DNA from: CAWBRT01 sp963832785
Lineage (GTDB): Bacteria; Acidobacteriota; Terriglobia; Terriglobales; Acidobacteriaceae
NCBI GenBank assembly: GCA_963832785.1
Contig: CAWHVF010000005.1
Coordinates: forward strand, 1,426,001 to 1,490,000
Reading direction: 5' to 3'
DNA: 64,000 nt
The notes beneath the pieces are model-generated. The model did not search any database. It was not told where the DNA came from and saw only the letters and a program-made list of their open reading frames with translations. Positions 1-9,136 of the stretch are shown in pieces. A program made the translations under genes and the position numbers. Numbering within the stretch: position 1 is the stretch's first letter; every line of letters starts with the position of its first letter.

Positions 1-469
1 GGTGCAGGTGGCTGACCACCCGCTCCAGCAGCAGCCGCAGCTCTTCCAGGTTGAAGGGTTTGGTAACGTAGTCGTAGGCGCCATTCTTCATCGCCTCCAC
101 CGCCGATTGCACGGTGGCGAAGGCGGTAACAACAATGACCACGGCCTCCGGGCGGCGGCGCTTGATCTCGCGCAGCAGGTCCAACCCGTTGCTGCCGGGA
201 AGACGAAGGTCGAGCAGCACCACGTCCGCTCCGGTGGTATCCATTACCTGCGAAGCTTCCGCAGCGTCATCAGCCACGTAAGTTGAGAAACCGATGGCCT
301 GCGCGATTTCGCAGCAGCCGTCCCGTATCGCCTGCTCGTCGTCTACTATCAAAAGGTTGAGCAGGTTCGTTTCGGCCTGTCCCGTTTCGGTCATGGCATG
401 CAGTCCAGCCACATGCATTGTAGTGACATTCGGATTCAAAACGGTAGCGATTTCTTCCCCAAATGGCAC
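1..469 (-). CDS. response regulator, receiver domain (C-terminus beyond window)
   Basis: Read on the minus strand this is the N-terminal half of a two-component response regulator. The receiver domain shows the acidic pair (VDDE), the phospho-acceptor in LLDLRLPG, the Thr of VVTAF and the Lys of YVTKPF, with the GAYDYVTKPFN ending typical of NtrC/DctD regulators; an AAA+ or output domain would follow outside the window. A strong GGGAGGA Shine-Dalgarno at 480-485 favours a GTG start at 469 or a TTG at 475; in-frame ATGs at 418 and 394 are further inside. An IS element sits only a few bases upstream of that ribosome site, so the native promoter is displaced and expression may be polar or IS-driven. 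The output domain is unseen, so the exact class is inferred. Confidence 0.85.
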   Translation of the reverse strand, partial: MPFGEEIATVLNPNVTTMHVAGLHAMTETGQAETNLLNLLIVDDEQAIRDGCCEIAQAIGFSTYVADDAAEASQVMDTTGADVVLLDLRLPGSNGLDLLREIKRRRPEAVVIVVTAFATVQSAVEAMKNGAYDYVTKPFNLEELRLLLERVVSHLH

Positions 470-488
470 TGCCAAGGTTCCTCCCTTA

Positions 489-505
489 GAATCTGTCCAG
501 AAACT
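489..505 (+). repeat. left terminal inverted repeat of the IS
   Basis: GAATCTGTCCAGAAACT; pairs with 1337-1353 on the opposite strand with one mismatch. TTA target duplicate directly outside. Confidence 0.92.
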
Positions 506-562
506 CGTAAAGGAACCTGAGAAGGAATATGCGAGGCAGGCCGATAGCCATAGCTTGGAGGC

Positions 563-1338
563 ATGTACCCGAGCGACTTGACGGAGCAGCAGTGGAGGAG
601 ACTGGAGCCTTTGCTGTGCCAACCTCGCCAGAATCGTCATGCCGGAGGCAGGCCGCGCAAGTATGAACTGCGCCGGGTGGTGGATGCCCTTCTGTATGTG
701 GTCAAGACGGGCTGTCAGTGGCGGCAGTTACCCAGCGACTTTCCGCCGTGGAAGTCGGTGCATGAGCAGTTCCGGGCGTGGCGGGATGAGGGGATGTGGG
801 AGCGGGTGAGCAAGAGCTTGCGTGAGCAGGGCCGCAAGTCCGGGGGACGCCAGGCGGTGCCCACGGTGGCGATCCTCGATTCGCAATCGGCGAAGACGGT
901 GTTAAAAGGGGGCAGCGTGGCTACGATGCGGGCAAAAAGATCAAGGGACGCAAGCGGCACATCGCGGTAGACACGCAAGGCAATCTGCTGACGGTAGTGG
1001 TACACTCGGCCGGCATCCAGGACCGAGTGGGGGCGCGGGCGGTGTTAATGCGGCTGTTTTGTCGTTTCGATACTCTGCGCAAGGTGTTGGTGGATGGTGG
1101 TTATGCGGGCAAATTGATTGACTGGGCCAAGCAGATGTTCGGCTACCAGGTTGAGGTGGTCAAGCGCAATGAGATGCACCGCTTCCGGGTTCTGCCCAAG
1201 CGCTGGATTGTGGAGCGCACCTTGGCTTGGTTGAACTGGTCCCGCCGCCTCAGTAAAGATTACGAACTGCGGCACACCTCGGCAGAAGCTATGATCTACA
1301 TCGCTTTCGCTCATCTGCTGCTGCGCCGCGCTACTTAG
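563..1338 (+). CDS. IS5-family transposase, two frames joined by -1 frameshift
   Basis: DDE transposase that cuts and inserts the element. The first frame (563-970) carries the N-terminal DUF4096-type region (MYPSDLTEQQW start) and the first catalytic Asp (AILDSQS). At A904-G912 (TTA AAA GGG GGC in frame 0) a shift of -1 gives KGGQRGYDAGKK and continues to 1338, as in other IS427 elements where frameshifting makes OrfAB. The second Asp lies in VLVDGGYAG and the Glu in WIVERTLAW. No other stop interrupts the fused frame of about 258 residues. Programmed frameshifting is established for the family; here it is inferred from the slippery run and intact downstream frame. Confidence 0.92.
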
Positions 1339-1353
1339 TTTTTGGACAGATTC
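1337..1353 (-). repeat. right terminal inverted repeat of the IS
   Basis: Complement reads GAATCTGTCCAAAAACT, 16 of 17 identical to the left end; the stop codon of the transposase overlaps its inner edge. TTA follows at 1354-1356. Confidence 0.92.
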
Positions 1354-1439
1354 TTAGAAATACTTGCCGCTCTCCACCCCGGCCTTCACCACGGTAAACA
1401 CCTTAAATGTACCGGCGGGTGCCAGGTATGATTTACCCG

Positions 1440-1676
1440 CTATGGACCCAGCAGCCTGCGTGCCTCCCGAACCAGCGCCGCGCTGCGCTCTGCCGCTTCC
1501 GTGATTCGCTCGCAGTAGCGGCGCAGTTGCTCAGGCGGCGAAGACTGCTCCAACAACTCGGCGGATATCAGCAGGCCGGTGGAAACATTGCCCAGCTCGT
1601 GTATGATCCTGCGCAGCCGTAAATACTCCTCCTCTTGCAGCGTCCGCGTCTTCGAGTCCCGAGGCCCGTCAGTCAT
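1440..1676 (-). CDS. stand-alone histidine-kinase DHp-like domain protein
   Basis: A 78-residue protein that looks like the dimerisation and phosphotransfer (HisKA-type) helix pair of a histidine kinase and nothing else. The H-box reads IIHELGNVSTGLLISAELLE around His26, and a second amphipathic helix (RITEAAERSAALVREAR) follows, but there is no ATPase domain. It may act as a phosphotransfer or dimerisation partner for the response regulator that was its downstream neighbour before the IS arrived. An upstream GTG at 1688 would add four residues; no clear Shine-Dalgarno marks either start. It could also be a remnant of a longer kinase. Function is inferred from the motif only. Confidence 0.7.
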   Translation of the reverse strand: MTDGPRDSKTRTLQEEEYLRLRRIIHELGNVSTGLLISAELLEQSSPPEQLRRYCERITEAAERSAALVREARRLLGP

Positions 1677-1678
1677 CG

Positions 1679-1799
1679 CTGGTCTCACTGCTTACGACAA
1701 ATTACTATGCAAATTTTACGCCAACCCAATTCTTGCAAATCATTGACGCTAACTTGCTGAAAAATAAAATTTTACTTCAGTGGCCGACAGTGAGACCAG
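1679..1799. repeat. 12-bp inverted repeat around an AT-rich 97-bp spacer
   Basis: CTGGTCTCACTG at 1679-1690 recurs inverted at 1788-1799. The spacer is markedly AT-rich (AAAAATAAAATTTTACTTCA), unlike the GC-rich surroundings, and lies directly upstream of the DHp-like gene, so it may hold its promoter and operators. Confidence 0.6.
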
Positions 1800-2367
1800 T
1801 TTTTCAACCACCACCAAGTGCCAGTATGGGACTAGGTGAGGCCTATGAAAAGAGTCAAATGGCTAACTAAATTGCTTCATTATCTAGAGCCTGCCAAAAC
1901 GGGAGGCGAGATTCCATTTCGGGAATGAGGCTTTCGGGCTCTCTGGATCGCAGAAAGCCGCAAAAGCATTGCCGCAGGGAGCTCCCTCGCTGGTTGCTTC
2001 GGCGCGTTTTTACCCAGCCGGCCAACTCCGCACCGTTTTCGGGTACTTGGCCTCTCAAGTGCAACGAATTGCCTTTGGGGGTGTTTGCTTTCCCAAAGAT
2101 TTTCGAGACCGGGGCGCGGTCAGGGTGTGCAAATTCTACGCGACCGGAATTCGGAAAAGAGTCACAGATTTCAATTTTCGTTTTCGAGTCCTTCGCCATT
2201 TTTCGCGGAGGCGAAAGGCAACGCCGTGAGGGCGCAGAGATCGTGGAAGCCGTTTTTGGGATAGACTTAATGCAAGCGGTAGTGGGCAATAGTTACACAG
2301 CCAAAAGCGGTAGCAGGTTCCTCACTCTGTCCCTGACACATTCTCAAATTCGACAAGGCAATCCGTA
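1800..2367. other. gap without a supported gene
   Basis: Open frames occur on both strands (for example 1867-2289 minus) but show no recognisable family or ribosome site. The stretch near 1985-2016 (CTCGCTGGTTGCTTCGGCGC and the T-run after it) is closely similar to 6056-6090 inside the MITE-like element, so this gap probably contains a decayed dispersed repeat. Confidence 0.5.
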
Positions 2368-3769
<1,402 letters not shown>

Positions 3770-3777
<8 letters not shown>

Positions 3778-4006
3778 GGCCAGGAATTAGGAAAGCAACA
3801 GCAGAGTACGCTTAAGATTGAAAATTGCAGATTGCGAACTACAGATTTTTGATTTTCGATTTTTGATTTCAGATTGAAGAATGGAAGCATTTAAGAGGTA
3901 GTCAACCTGGTGTTGTTCAAATCTGAAATCTGTAATCTGTTCTGTAATCTGTAATCTTAAATGTGCCGGATTTAGCTGATCCCTAACCCCTGATCCCCAA
4001 TCCCTC
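3770..4006. repeat. intergenic word-repeat pair between regulator and kinase
   Basis: The gap is framed by an outer inverted pair built of CCCTAA-like words: GGGATTAGGG... at 3770-3791, overlapping the regulator's stop, and ATCCCTAACCCC... at 3978-4006, ending seven bases before the kinase ATG. Inside lies a second pair of words of the form GATTTTTGATTT (3842-3879) and AAATCTGAAATCTG (3919-3957). Both types recur elsewhere in this window. Confidence 0.7.
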
Positions 4007-4012
4007 AGTAGT

Positions 4013-5893
4013 ATGGCGAGAATCAAACTGAAGACGAAGCTGGTGCTGGCCATCAGCGGCATGGTATCGGCGCTGGTGGTGGCGCTCTCCTGCATCTACG
4101 TCTCGCAGTTGATTCGCCAGCGCCTGACCGAAGCCGACGTCAACGCCTCCTTCGTCGCTCACCAGGTGCTGGAGGGAGCGCGCAAGGCGCTGGAGACCGA
4201 TTTCAACTCGACTGCGGTGGATGTTTCCGATCCCGCCAAGCTGCACCAGGCCATTGCCGGGGTTTTGCAGGCCGATAGCGGGTTGAACTCGCTGCTGCAG
4301 TCCATCGTCGGCTACTCGCCCACCATCTACGACGCCGCCATTGCCGACAACGCCGGCCGCGCCATGCTGCACACGGACGCGGCCGCCCAGGACAAGCTGC
4401 TTCCCTGGCGTCCCGAGTTCAACCAGCTTCTGCACGGCGGCTTTGTGCGCCAGATTTCGGTCGTCTATGGCGGGCCCACCGTCTACGAGGTGCGGCTGCC
4501 GATCCAGCGCGGCCAGTTGCCTTTCGGCCAGATTCGCATCGGCCTGTCGACGGTTTTTCTCAAGAACGAATTGCAGCCCACGCTCAACCGGGCGCTGGTT
4601 TTCTCCCTGGTTGCCATGCTGATCTCGGTGGCGCTGGCCGCCAGCCTTTCCAACATCGCCTTGCAGCCACTGGAAGCCATTGGGCGGCGTCTGGATGCCA
4701 TGACCGTCGAGGTGGCGCCGCCAGAGCCGGAGGCGCCGCACAAGACCGACGAGTACGGCACCGTCAATACCAAGATCGACCGCCTGGGCCGCCAGATCCG
4801 CGACGTCAAGGAAATTTTCTCCGCCTTGAAAGAGAACCTGGACCAGATCATGGGCACGCTCCAGGACGGCCTGATGCTGTTCACCCGCGACGATCGCGTG
4901 GTGCTGGTCAGCGCCTCGGTGGAGCGCTTTGCCGGACGCCACCGCGCCGAAATACTGGGCTACAACGTCGAGCAGATCTTCGACGACTCGACCCGGCTGG
5001 GCGGCATCGTGCTCGATGCCTTCGCCCTGCGGCAGCCCATCCCCAGGCGCGAAATCGAAATCGAAAACGGCCGCCGCATACAGATTTCGCTGGATTTCAT
5101 CGCCGAAAGCGGCCAGCCCATCGGCGCGCTGCTGACCATGCGCGACGTGGAATCGGTGCGCCGCATCGAGACCGAGATCGAGCTCTCCCGCCGCCTGGCG
5201 GCCATCGGCCGGCTGACCTCGGGGGTGGCCCACGAGGTGAAGAACCCGATCAACGCCATCGTCATCCACCTGGAAGTGCTGCGCGAGCGGCTGCTGCAAC
5301 TGGACCCGGAGACGCGGCGCCACATGGACATCATCGCCAACGAGATTCAGCGCCTGGACCGCGTGGTCAAGACGCTGGTCGATTTCACCCGTCCCCTGGA
5401 GCTGCACTTCTCCGAGGTCGACCTGCGCGAGCTGTTGCAGGAGGTGGCTGCCCTGGCCGAGCCGGAGGCCCAGCGGCACGGAGTCAAGATCGTGTGCGCC
5501 GACGCCGGTGCGGCCTTGCCGGTGCGCGTCGATTCCGACCTGCTCAAGCAGGCGCTGCTGAACGTGGTGCTCAATGGCGTGCAGGCCATGCCGGGCGGCG
5601 GTATACTCACGCTGTCCAGCCAGGCGGGAGATCATTCGGCGACCCTGGAGATTCGCGACCAGGGCGGCGGAATACCGCCCGAGATCCGCGACAAGGTGTT
5701 CAATTTGTACTTCACCACCAAGAAGTCCGGCAGCGGCATCGGACTGGCGGTAAGCTATCGTGTGCTGCAGTTGCACAACGGCACGCTGGAATTCGACTCG
5801 GAAGTCGGCCAGGGCACCACCTTCCGCTTCATCTTGCCGCTGGTGGCGGGAGGCGATGAACGCAGCAGGCACATCGCGGTCGAAGCAGAGTAG
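4013..5893 (+). CDS. membrane sensor histidine kinase (NtrB/AtoS-like)
   Basis: A 626-residue sensor kinase. Two membrane helices (about 9-31 and 193-215) enclose a periplasmic sensor of roughly 160 residues; a PAS-like domain (about 275-390) and a phospho-acceptor helix with His407 (SGVAHEVKNPINAI) follow, then the ATPase domain with Asn521, DQGGGIP (549-555), and GSGIGLAVS (573-581). The CA domain and H-box class match kinases that partner NtrC-type regulators, and the gene lies just behind one. The start ATG at 4013 has no Shine-Dalgarno. A long open frame on the opposite strand is a GC-rich shadow. Confidence 0.95.
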   Translation: MARIKLKTKLVLAISGMVSALVVALSCIYVSQLIRQRLTEADVNASFVAHQVLEGARKALETDFNSTAVDVSDPAKLHQAIAGVLQADSGLNSLLQSIVGYSPTIYDAAIADNAGRAMLHTDAAAQDKLLPWRPEFNQLLHGGFVRQISVVYGGPTVYEVRLPIQRGQLPFGQIRIGLSTVFLKNELQPTLNRALVFSLVAMLISVALAASLSNIALQPLEAIGRRLDAMTVEVAPPEPEAPHKTDEYGTVNTKIDRLGRQIRDVKEIFSALKENLDQIMGTLQDGLMLFTRDDRVVLVSASVERFAGRHRAEILGYNVEQIFDDSTRLGGIVLDAFALRQPIPRREIEIENGRRIQISLDFIAESGQPIGALLTMRDVESVRRIETEIELSRRLAAIGRLTSGVAHEVKNPINAIVIHLEVLRERLLQLDPETRRHMDIIANEIQRLDRVVKTLVDFTRPLELHFSEVDLRELLQEVAALAEPEAQRHGVKIVCADAGAALPVRVDSDLLKQALLNVVLNGVQAMPGGGILTLSSQAGDHSATLEIRDQGGGIPPEIRDKVFNLYFTTKKSGSGIGLAVSYRVLQLHNGTLEFDSEVGQGTTFRFILPLVAGGDERSRHIAVEAE

Positions 5894-5904
5894 GCTGTAT
5901 CTAC

Positions 5905-6204
5905 AGCTTGTTTCATAAATGGTTTTGAATGGTTTCGGGGTTAGCAAAGAGGGTGGAAGCCCACGGCTTTACGGGCTGCAGAAAAACAGGTTTCGGATCG
6001 GGTGGGACTACAAGATCTGGCTAGCCGCTCTTGTAGTGCCCACATTCCATAGCGCCTCGCTTGTTGCTTCGGCGCGTTTTTCCGCAGCCTGTTTAGCCGC
6101 CGTGACGACCTATCCACACGCCTAAAGGCGTTCTCTATTGAGCATTGTTTCCCACGCCTGAAGGCGTGGGCTTCCACCGGCTAATTCCATTTATGAAACA
6201 CGCT
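5905..6204. mobile_element. MITE-like palindromic element, about 300 bp
   Basis: No transposase, but 18-bp terminal inverted repeats with one mismatch: AGCTTGTTTCATAAATGG at 5905-5922 and its complement-type partner at 6187-6204. A second inner pair, GTGGAAGCCCACG at 5953-5965 and CGTGGGCTTCCAC at 6165-6177, makes the element a nested palindrome. CTA occurs on both outer sides (5901-5903 and 6205-6207). The inner GTGGAAGC ends resemble those at 19873-19943 and 47367-47502. Confidence 0.7.
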
Positions 6205-6456
6205 CTAATAAGGTTTTTGCACGGAGATCGCGCAAGGAGGCGCCAGAGGAATACAGAAATGTTGTCCGTCGAAATGAACGTCATCCCGAGCCAGTGCCCC
6301 GCCTCAACGGCGCGAGTCGAGGAACCCGGTGTCGCTTTGCGGCGCAAGACGCCAGATCGCTCTACTCCGCTTGCCGCGCCCGCAAAGGCAACCATGACAT
6401 TTGCCGGGGGGCCGGCTGGTTCCGGCCGCGATGACGCCTATGCGGGGAGCGTCGCG
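6205..6456 (+). other. non-coding leader and repeat remnant before the lipoprotein
   Basis: An open frame runs through from 6145 but its residues look like translated repeat. The piece AACGTCATCCCGAGCCAGTG followed by GAGTCGAGGAACCC (about 6279-6331) resembles dispersed GTCATCCCGAG...GAGGAA repeats. No gene is supported. Confidence 0.5.
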
Positions 6457-7062
6457 ATGCTCCGAGTCACCGTCCTACTGGTCCTCATGCTAACGCTGCT
6501 CTTGGTCGGCTCTTGCAATCGCGGCAAGAAGACCAGCCTGCCGCCGCAGGCCACCGCGCCTACGATCACCGTTCCTCCGACGACCCAGGTCGGACAGCAG
6601 CCGGCGCCGCCGCCCCAGACCACCGCGCCGCCAACCACCGGGGCGCAGACCGGTGTGATCCCGAAGCCCTCGACCGGACAGGCGTCGGCCCAGCCCAAGC
6701 CGCGCATCAGGATTCCCGGGCGCAAGACTACCGCCTCCAAGACTCCGGCGGCTGCGCCGCCGGCAGCGGCGCCACCGGCGCAACCGGCAGCCTCGCCGCA
6801 GAAGCCGGGCGAGTCGGCGCAGGTGCTGATCGGCGCCCAGGTTCCGCAAGGCACGGCGCAGAATACCGAACAGTTGCTGCAGGCCGCCGAAAACAACCTG
6901 CGCCGGGTGACGCGTTCACTCTCCGACGGCGAGCAGGCCATGATGCGCCAGGCGCGCAACTACATCAGCCAGTCGCGCACGGCCGCGCACGACGGCGACC
7001 TGGAACGCGCCTACAACCTGGCCAACAAGGCCCACCTGCTGTCGATAGAGCTGGCGAAGTGA
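6457..7062 (+). CDS. proline/alanine-rich lipoprotein
   Basis: A 201-residue lipoprotein: a signal peptide with lipobox LLVGSC, then a long low-complexity linker rich in Pro, Ala, Thr and Gln (about 25-130), then a compact helical C-terminus (about 135-200: NTEQLLQAAENNLRRVTRSLSDGEQAMMRQARNY in two helices) ending in a tetratricopeptide-like pair. The layout suggests an outer-membrane or periplasmic anchor that crosses peptidoglycan. GGGGAG at 6444-6449 is well placed for the ATG at 6457, so the longer upstream frame is rejected. Function is unknown. Confidence 0.85.
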   Translation: MLRVTVLLVLMLTLLLVGSCNRGKKTSLPPQATAPTITVPPTTQVGQQPAPPPQTTAPPTTGAQTGVIPKPSTGQASAQPKPRIRIPGRKTTASKTPAAAPPAAAPPAQPAASPQKPGESAQVLIGAQVPQGTAQNTEQLLQAAENNLRRVTRSLSDGEQAMMRQARNYISQSRTAAHDGDLERAYNLANKAHLLSIELAK

Positions 7063-7064
7063 AA

Positions 7065-7225
7065 GGATAACCACAGAGTACGCCGAGTACACAGGGAATC
7101 CGGCGCTGGTCGCGGGAAATCTTGTATCAGAACACAACTTAACCACGATTCCCGGTAACTTCGCTCTACGCTCTGAGGTAATACTCTAATTTCTCTGTGT
7201 TACTCTGTGACCTCTGTGGTTATCC
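7065..7225. repeat. CACAGAG-word inverted pair flanking an intergenic gap
   Basis: GGATAACCACAGAG plus GAGTACACAG at 7065-7094 is matched in inverted orientation at 7195-7225 (CTGTG-TTACTCTGTG plus CTCTGTGGTTATCC). The arms start within three bases of the lipoprotein stop and end 43 bp before fabI. The same word pair frames the gap at 26824-27028. Confidence 0.8.
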
Positions 7226-7268
7226 TTTTCTCGAAACCCGAAGCTGGTTTGGGCGGAAGAGCAAGCCA

Positions 7269-8039
7269 ATGTCCGACAGTCTTGAAGGCCGTAATGCAGT
7301 TGTCTTTGGCGTAGCCAACAAGCGCAGCATTGCCTGGGCAATTGCACAGCGTCTGCAGGCCGCCGGCGCAAGCCTAGCCATCACTTACCAGAACGAACGC
7401 CTGCGGCAGGAAGCCGAGGCGATGATCCGCAGCCTGCCCGGCGCCGAACCTTTCCAATGCGACGTTTCCAACGACGCCGAGATTGCCGCTCTCTTCGAGC
7501 AACTGGCCAAGCGCTACGGCCGGCTCGACGTGCTGATCCACTCCATCGCTTACGCTCCGCCCGAGGAGCTGCGCAACGAGTTCCTCGCCACCAGCCGCGA
7601 GGGCTTCCGCATTGCCCACGAGATCAGCGTCTATTCCCTCATCGCGCTGGCCCGGGCCGCCGCCCCGCTGATGACCGAGGGCGGCAGCATCGTCACCCTC
7701 AGCTACTTCGGCGCACAGAAGGTGGTTCCGAACTACAACGTCATGGGTGTGGCCAAGGCCGCGCTGGAATCCGCCGTGCGCTATCTGGCCTATGACTTGG
7801 GCAAGCGAAACGTGCGCGTAAACGCCATCTCGGCCGGGCCGATCCGGACCTTGGCCGCGCGCGGCATCTCCGGGTTGGGCGAAATGCTTAACGCCCACGC
7901 CGAGCGCGCGCCCTTGCGGCGCAACGTCGACGTGAACGAGGTGGCCGCCACCGCCGAGTTCCTGGCCTCGGGCAAGTCCTCGGCCATCACCGGCGAGACG
8001 CTCTACGTCGATTGCGGATACAACATCATGGGGTTCTAG
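7269..8039 (+). CDS. fabI: enoyl-[acyl-carrier-protein] reductase (NADH)
   Basis: A 256-residue reductase that performs the last step of each fatty-acid elongation cycle, reducing trans-2-enoyl-ACP. It has the FabI form of the nucleotide loop (GVANKRSIAWAIA, 14-26), DVSN at the adenine pocket, the AYAPP substrate loop (94-98) and the catalytic pair Tyr156 and Lys163 (YNVMGVAK), with Tyr146 also conserved. The C-terminus YVDCGYNIMGF is typical. The ATG at 7269 gives normal length and has GGAAG upstream. It stands alone, away from other fab genes. Confidence 0.97.
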   Translation: MSDSLEGRNAVVFGVANKRSIAWAIAQRLQAAGASLAITYQNERLRQEAEAMIRSLPGAEPFQCDVSNDAEIAALFEQLAKRYGRLDVLIHSIAYAPPEELRNEFLATSREGFRIAHEISVYSLIALARAAAPLMTEGGSIVTLSYFGAQKVVPNYNVMGVAKAALESAVRYLAYDLGKRNVRVNAISAGPIRTLAARGISGLGEMLNAHAERAPLRRNVDVNEVAATAEFLASGKSSAITGETLYVDCGYNIMGF

Positions 8040-8252
8040 CCACGAATCCGCTGAAGGGCTGAGGCTTGATAAGGTCTTAGTACATCATTCTGCGTCCGCG
8101 CCGCAGACGCTGCGCTTGAACTCACCGTCATCAGGGGTGTGCCTTGGACATTTTGGTCTTGGCAAGGCGGCCCCAAGCAGTACAATGCCCCTGATTCAGA
8201 GTTCAAGAAGAAGATTCCGGGTAGAATGCTTCCCGTACGAAAAAGGAATCCG

Positions 8253-8705
8253 ATGCACCGAATTCTCGTGTCAATTACAGCGATGCTCCTGTTCTTCAGC
8301 ACTATTGCATTAGGCGGAGAAAAGGCTCGTGACTGGCAGACCGGGAAGGTGCTCGATACCGAGCGCTCCCGCTACTTTGCTGGAACTATAAGTAGTGCGA
8401 ACACGACAGGTAACCTTCAAACCTACGGCGGCTACGGGACGTATCAAGGGTACACCAACGGATCACAAATCGCCGTGTATCGCACGTACCAGACCTTCCT
8501 TATCGAAGGTGAAACGCATGCATACTTGGCGCAAGAGCGCTTGCGGTGGCGGTGGTCGAAACCAGCCAACCTGACCGTGAACGGTCCAGTGAGGTTCGCC
8601 GTCGAGAAACGCAAGCTGTTCGTCATTGATGACGATGGGAAGGAACACGAGATGGAGATCGTCAAACGTGTTTTGCGATTGCCGGAACAGCCTGAAAAGA
8701 AATAA
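8253..8705 (+). CDS. conserved secreted protein of unknown function
   Basis: A 150-residue protein with a signal peptide (1-21, cleavage near LGG-EK). The mature part is beta-rich, beginning DWQTGKVLDTERS and containing a central Gly/Tyr/Asn stretch (YGGYGTYQGYTNGS) and a conserved-looking end with VNGPVRFAVEKRKLFVID. It resembles small secreted proteins repeatedly seen in acidobacteria, a recollection rather than a search. AAAGGA precedes the ATG by five bases. GC content is lower than in the surrounding genes. Confidence 0.8.
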   Translation: MHRILVSITAMLLFFSTIALGGEKARDWQTGKVLDTERSRYFAGTISSANTTGNLQTYGGYGTYQGYTNGSQIAVYRTYQTFLIEGETHAYLAQERLRWRWSKPANLTVNGPVRFAVEKRKLFVIDDDGKEHEMEIVKRVLRLPEQPEKK

Positions 8706-8821
8706 GCCGCAGAGAACAGGAGAGCGCCAGTGCCGAACGCGAAGACCATAACGGGCAAGTCGTTTGAATACTCTGGCACGCTGACAACGGGCATAACCGT
8801 GTTCTTCAAATCTCGAACAAA

Positions 8822-9058
8822 ATGGAGATCACGCCAGAAATCGTGCGGATCATCCGAGAGGAAATCACGAAGCGCAGTCCAGTCTTGATGGGCGCTAGTC
8901 GGCATCCGTTGATAAGAGACTCTGTGGGCGAGACGCTTTCGGTGAAATACGGCGAATCACCGCAAGTCATCAGCTACGTGCTGCCGCTGTTGATCGAAGA
9001 AGGGTTCTGCACAGTGAGCGACGGCAAGCCGTTCGTCATTCGTCTAAAGACGAGTTGA
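8822..9058 (+). CDS. small hypothetical protein
   Basis: A 78-residue frame (MEITPEIVRIIREEITK...) with a plausible helix-rich sequence and no recognised family. It lacks a clear Shine-Dalgarno. A competing frame starting at GTG 8731 with a better AGGAG site runs 52 codons in another frame and overlaps it; which one is real is uncertain. Base composition is less GC-rich than the neighbours. Confidence 0.5.
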   Translation: MEITPEIVRIIREEITKRSPVLMGASRHPLIRDSVGETLSVKYGESPQVISYVLPLLIEEGFCTVSDGKPFVIRLKTS

Positions 9059-9122
9059 ACCAGGGGCACCCCACCCCTTCTATTGAGAATGTGGGAGTAT
9101 TTTCCGGTTGGCGCCAATGCCG

Positions 9123-9128
9123 TAGAAT
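9123..9128 (+). promoter_or_regulatory. -10 box of kdsA, probably leaderless transcript
   Basis: TAGAAT ends eight bases before the kdsA ATG, so transcription would begin at or within two bases of the start codon. No Shine-Dalgarno is present in between. Confidence 0.5.
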
Positions 9129-9136
9129 CGTACTGC

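Larger units (their letters stand above)
489..1353 (+). mobile_element. IS5-family insertion sequence, IS427-like
   Basis: An 865-bp element bounded by 17-bp imperfect inverted repeats (16 of 17 match) and flanked by TTA at 486-488 and TTA at 1354-1356, which fits the 3-bp TNA target duplication of the IS427 group. It encodes one transposase in two overlapping frames with an A4G5 slippery run between them. All DDE residues are present, so it may be active. The insertion lies between the small DHp-like gene and the response regulator, 1 bp from the regulator's Shine-Dalgarno. Confidence 0.93.

Noticed and set aside
1357..1439. Minus-strand frame ending FKVFTVVKAGVESGKYF just before the IS
   Set aside because: It has a protein-like end but no start codon and overlaps the DHp-like gene in another frame; too little to call a gene.
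3983..5947. 654-codon open frame on the minus strand opposite the histidine kinase
   Set aside because: Rich in Gln, His, Leu, Arg and Gly with no family motif; a shadow of GC-rich codon use. The plus-strand frame has all kinase motifs.
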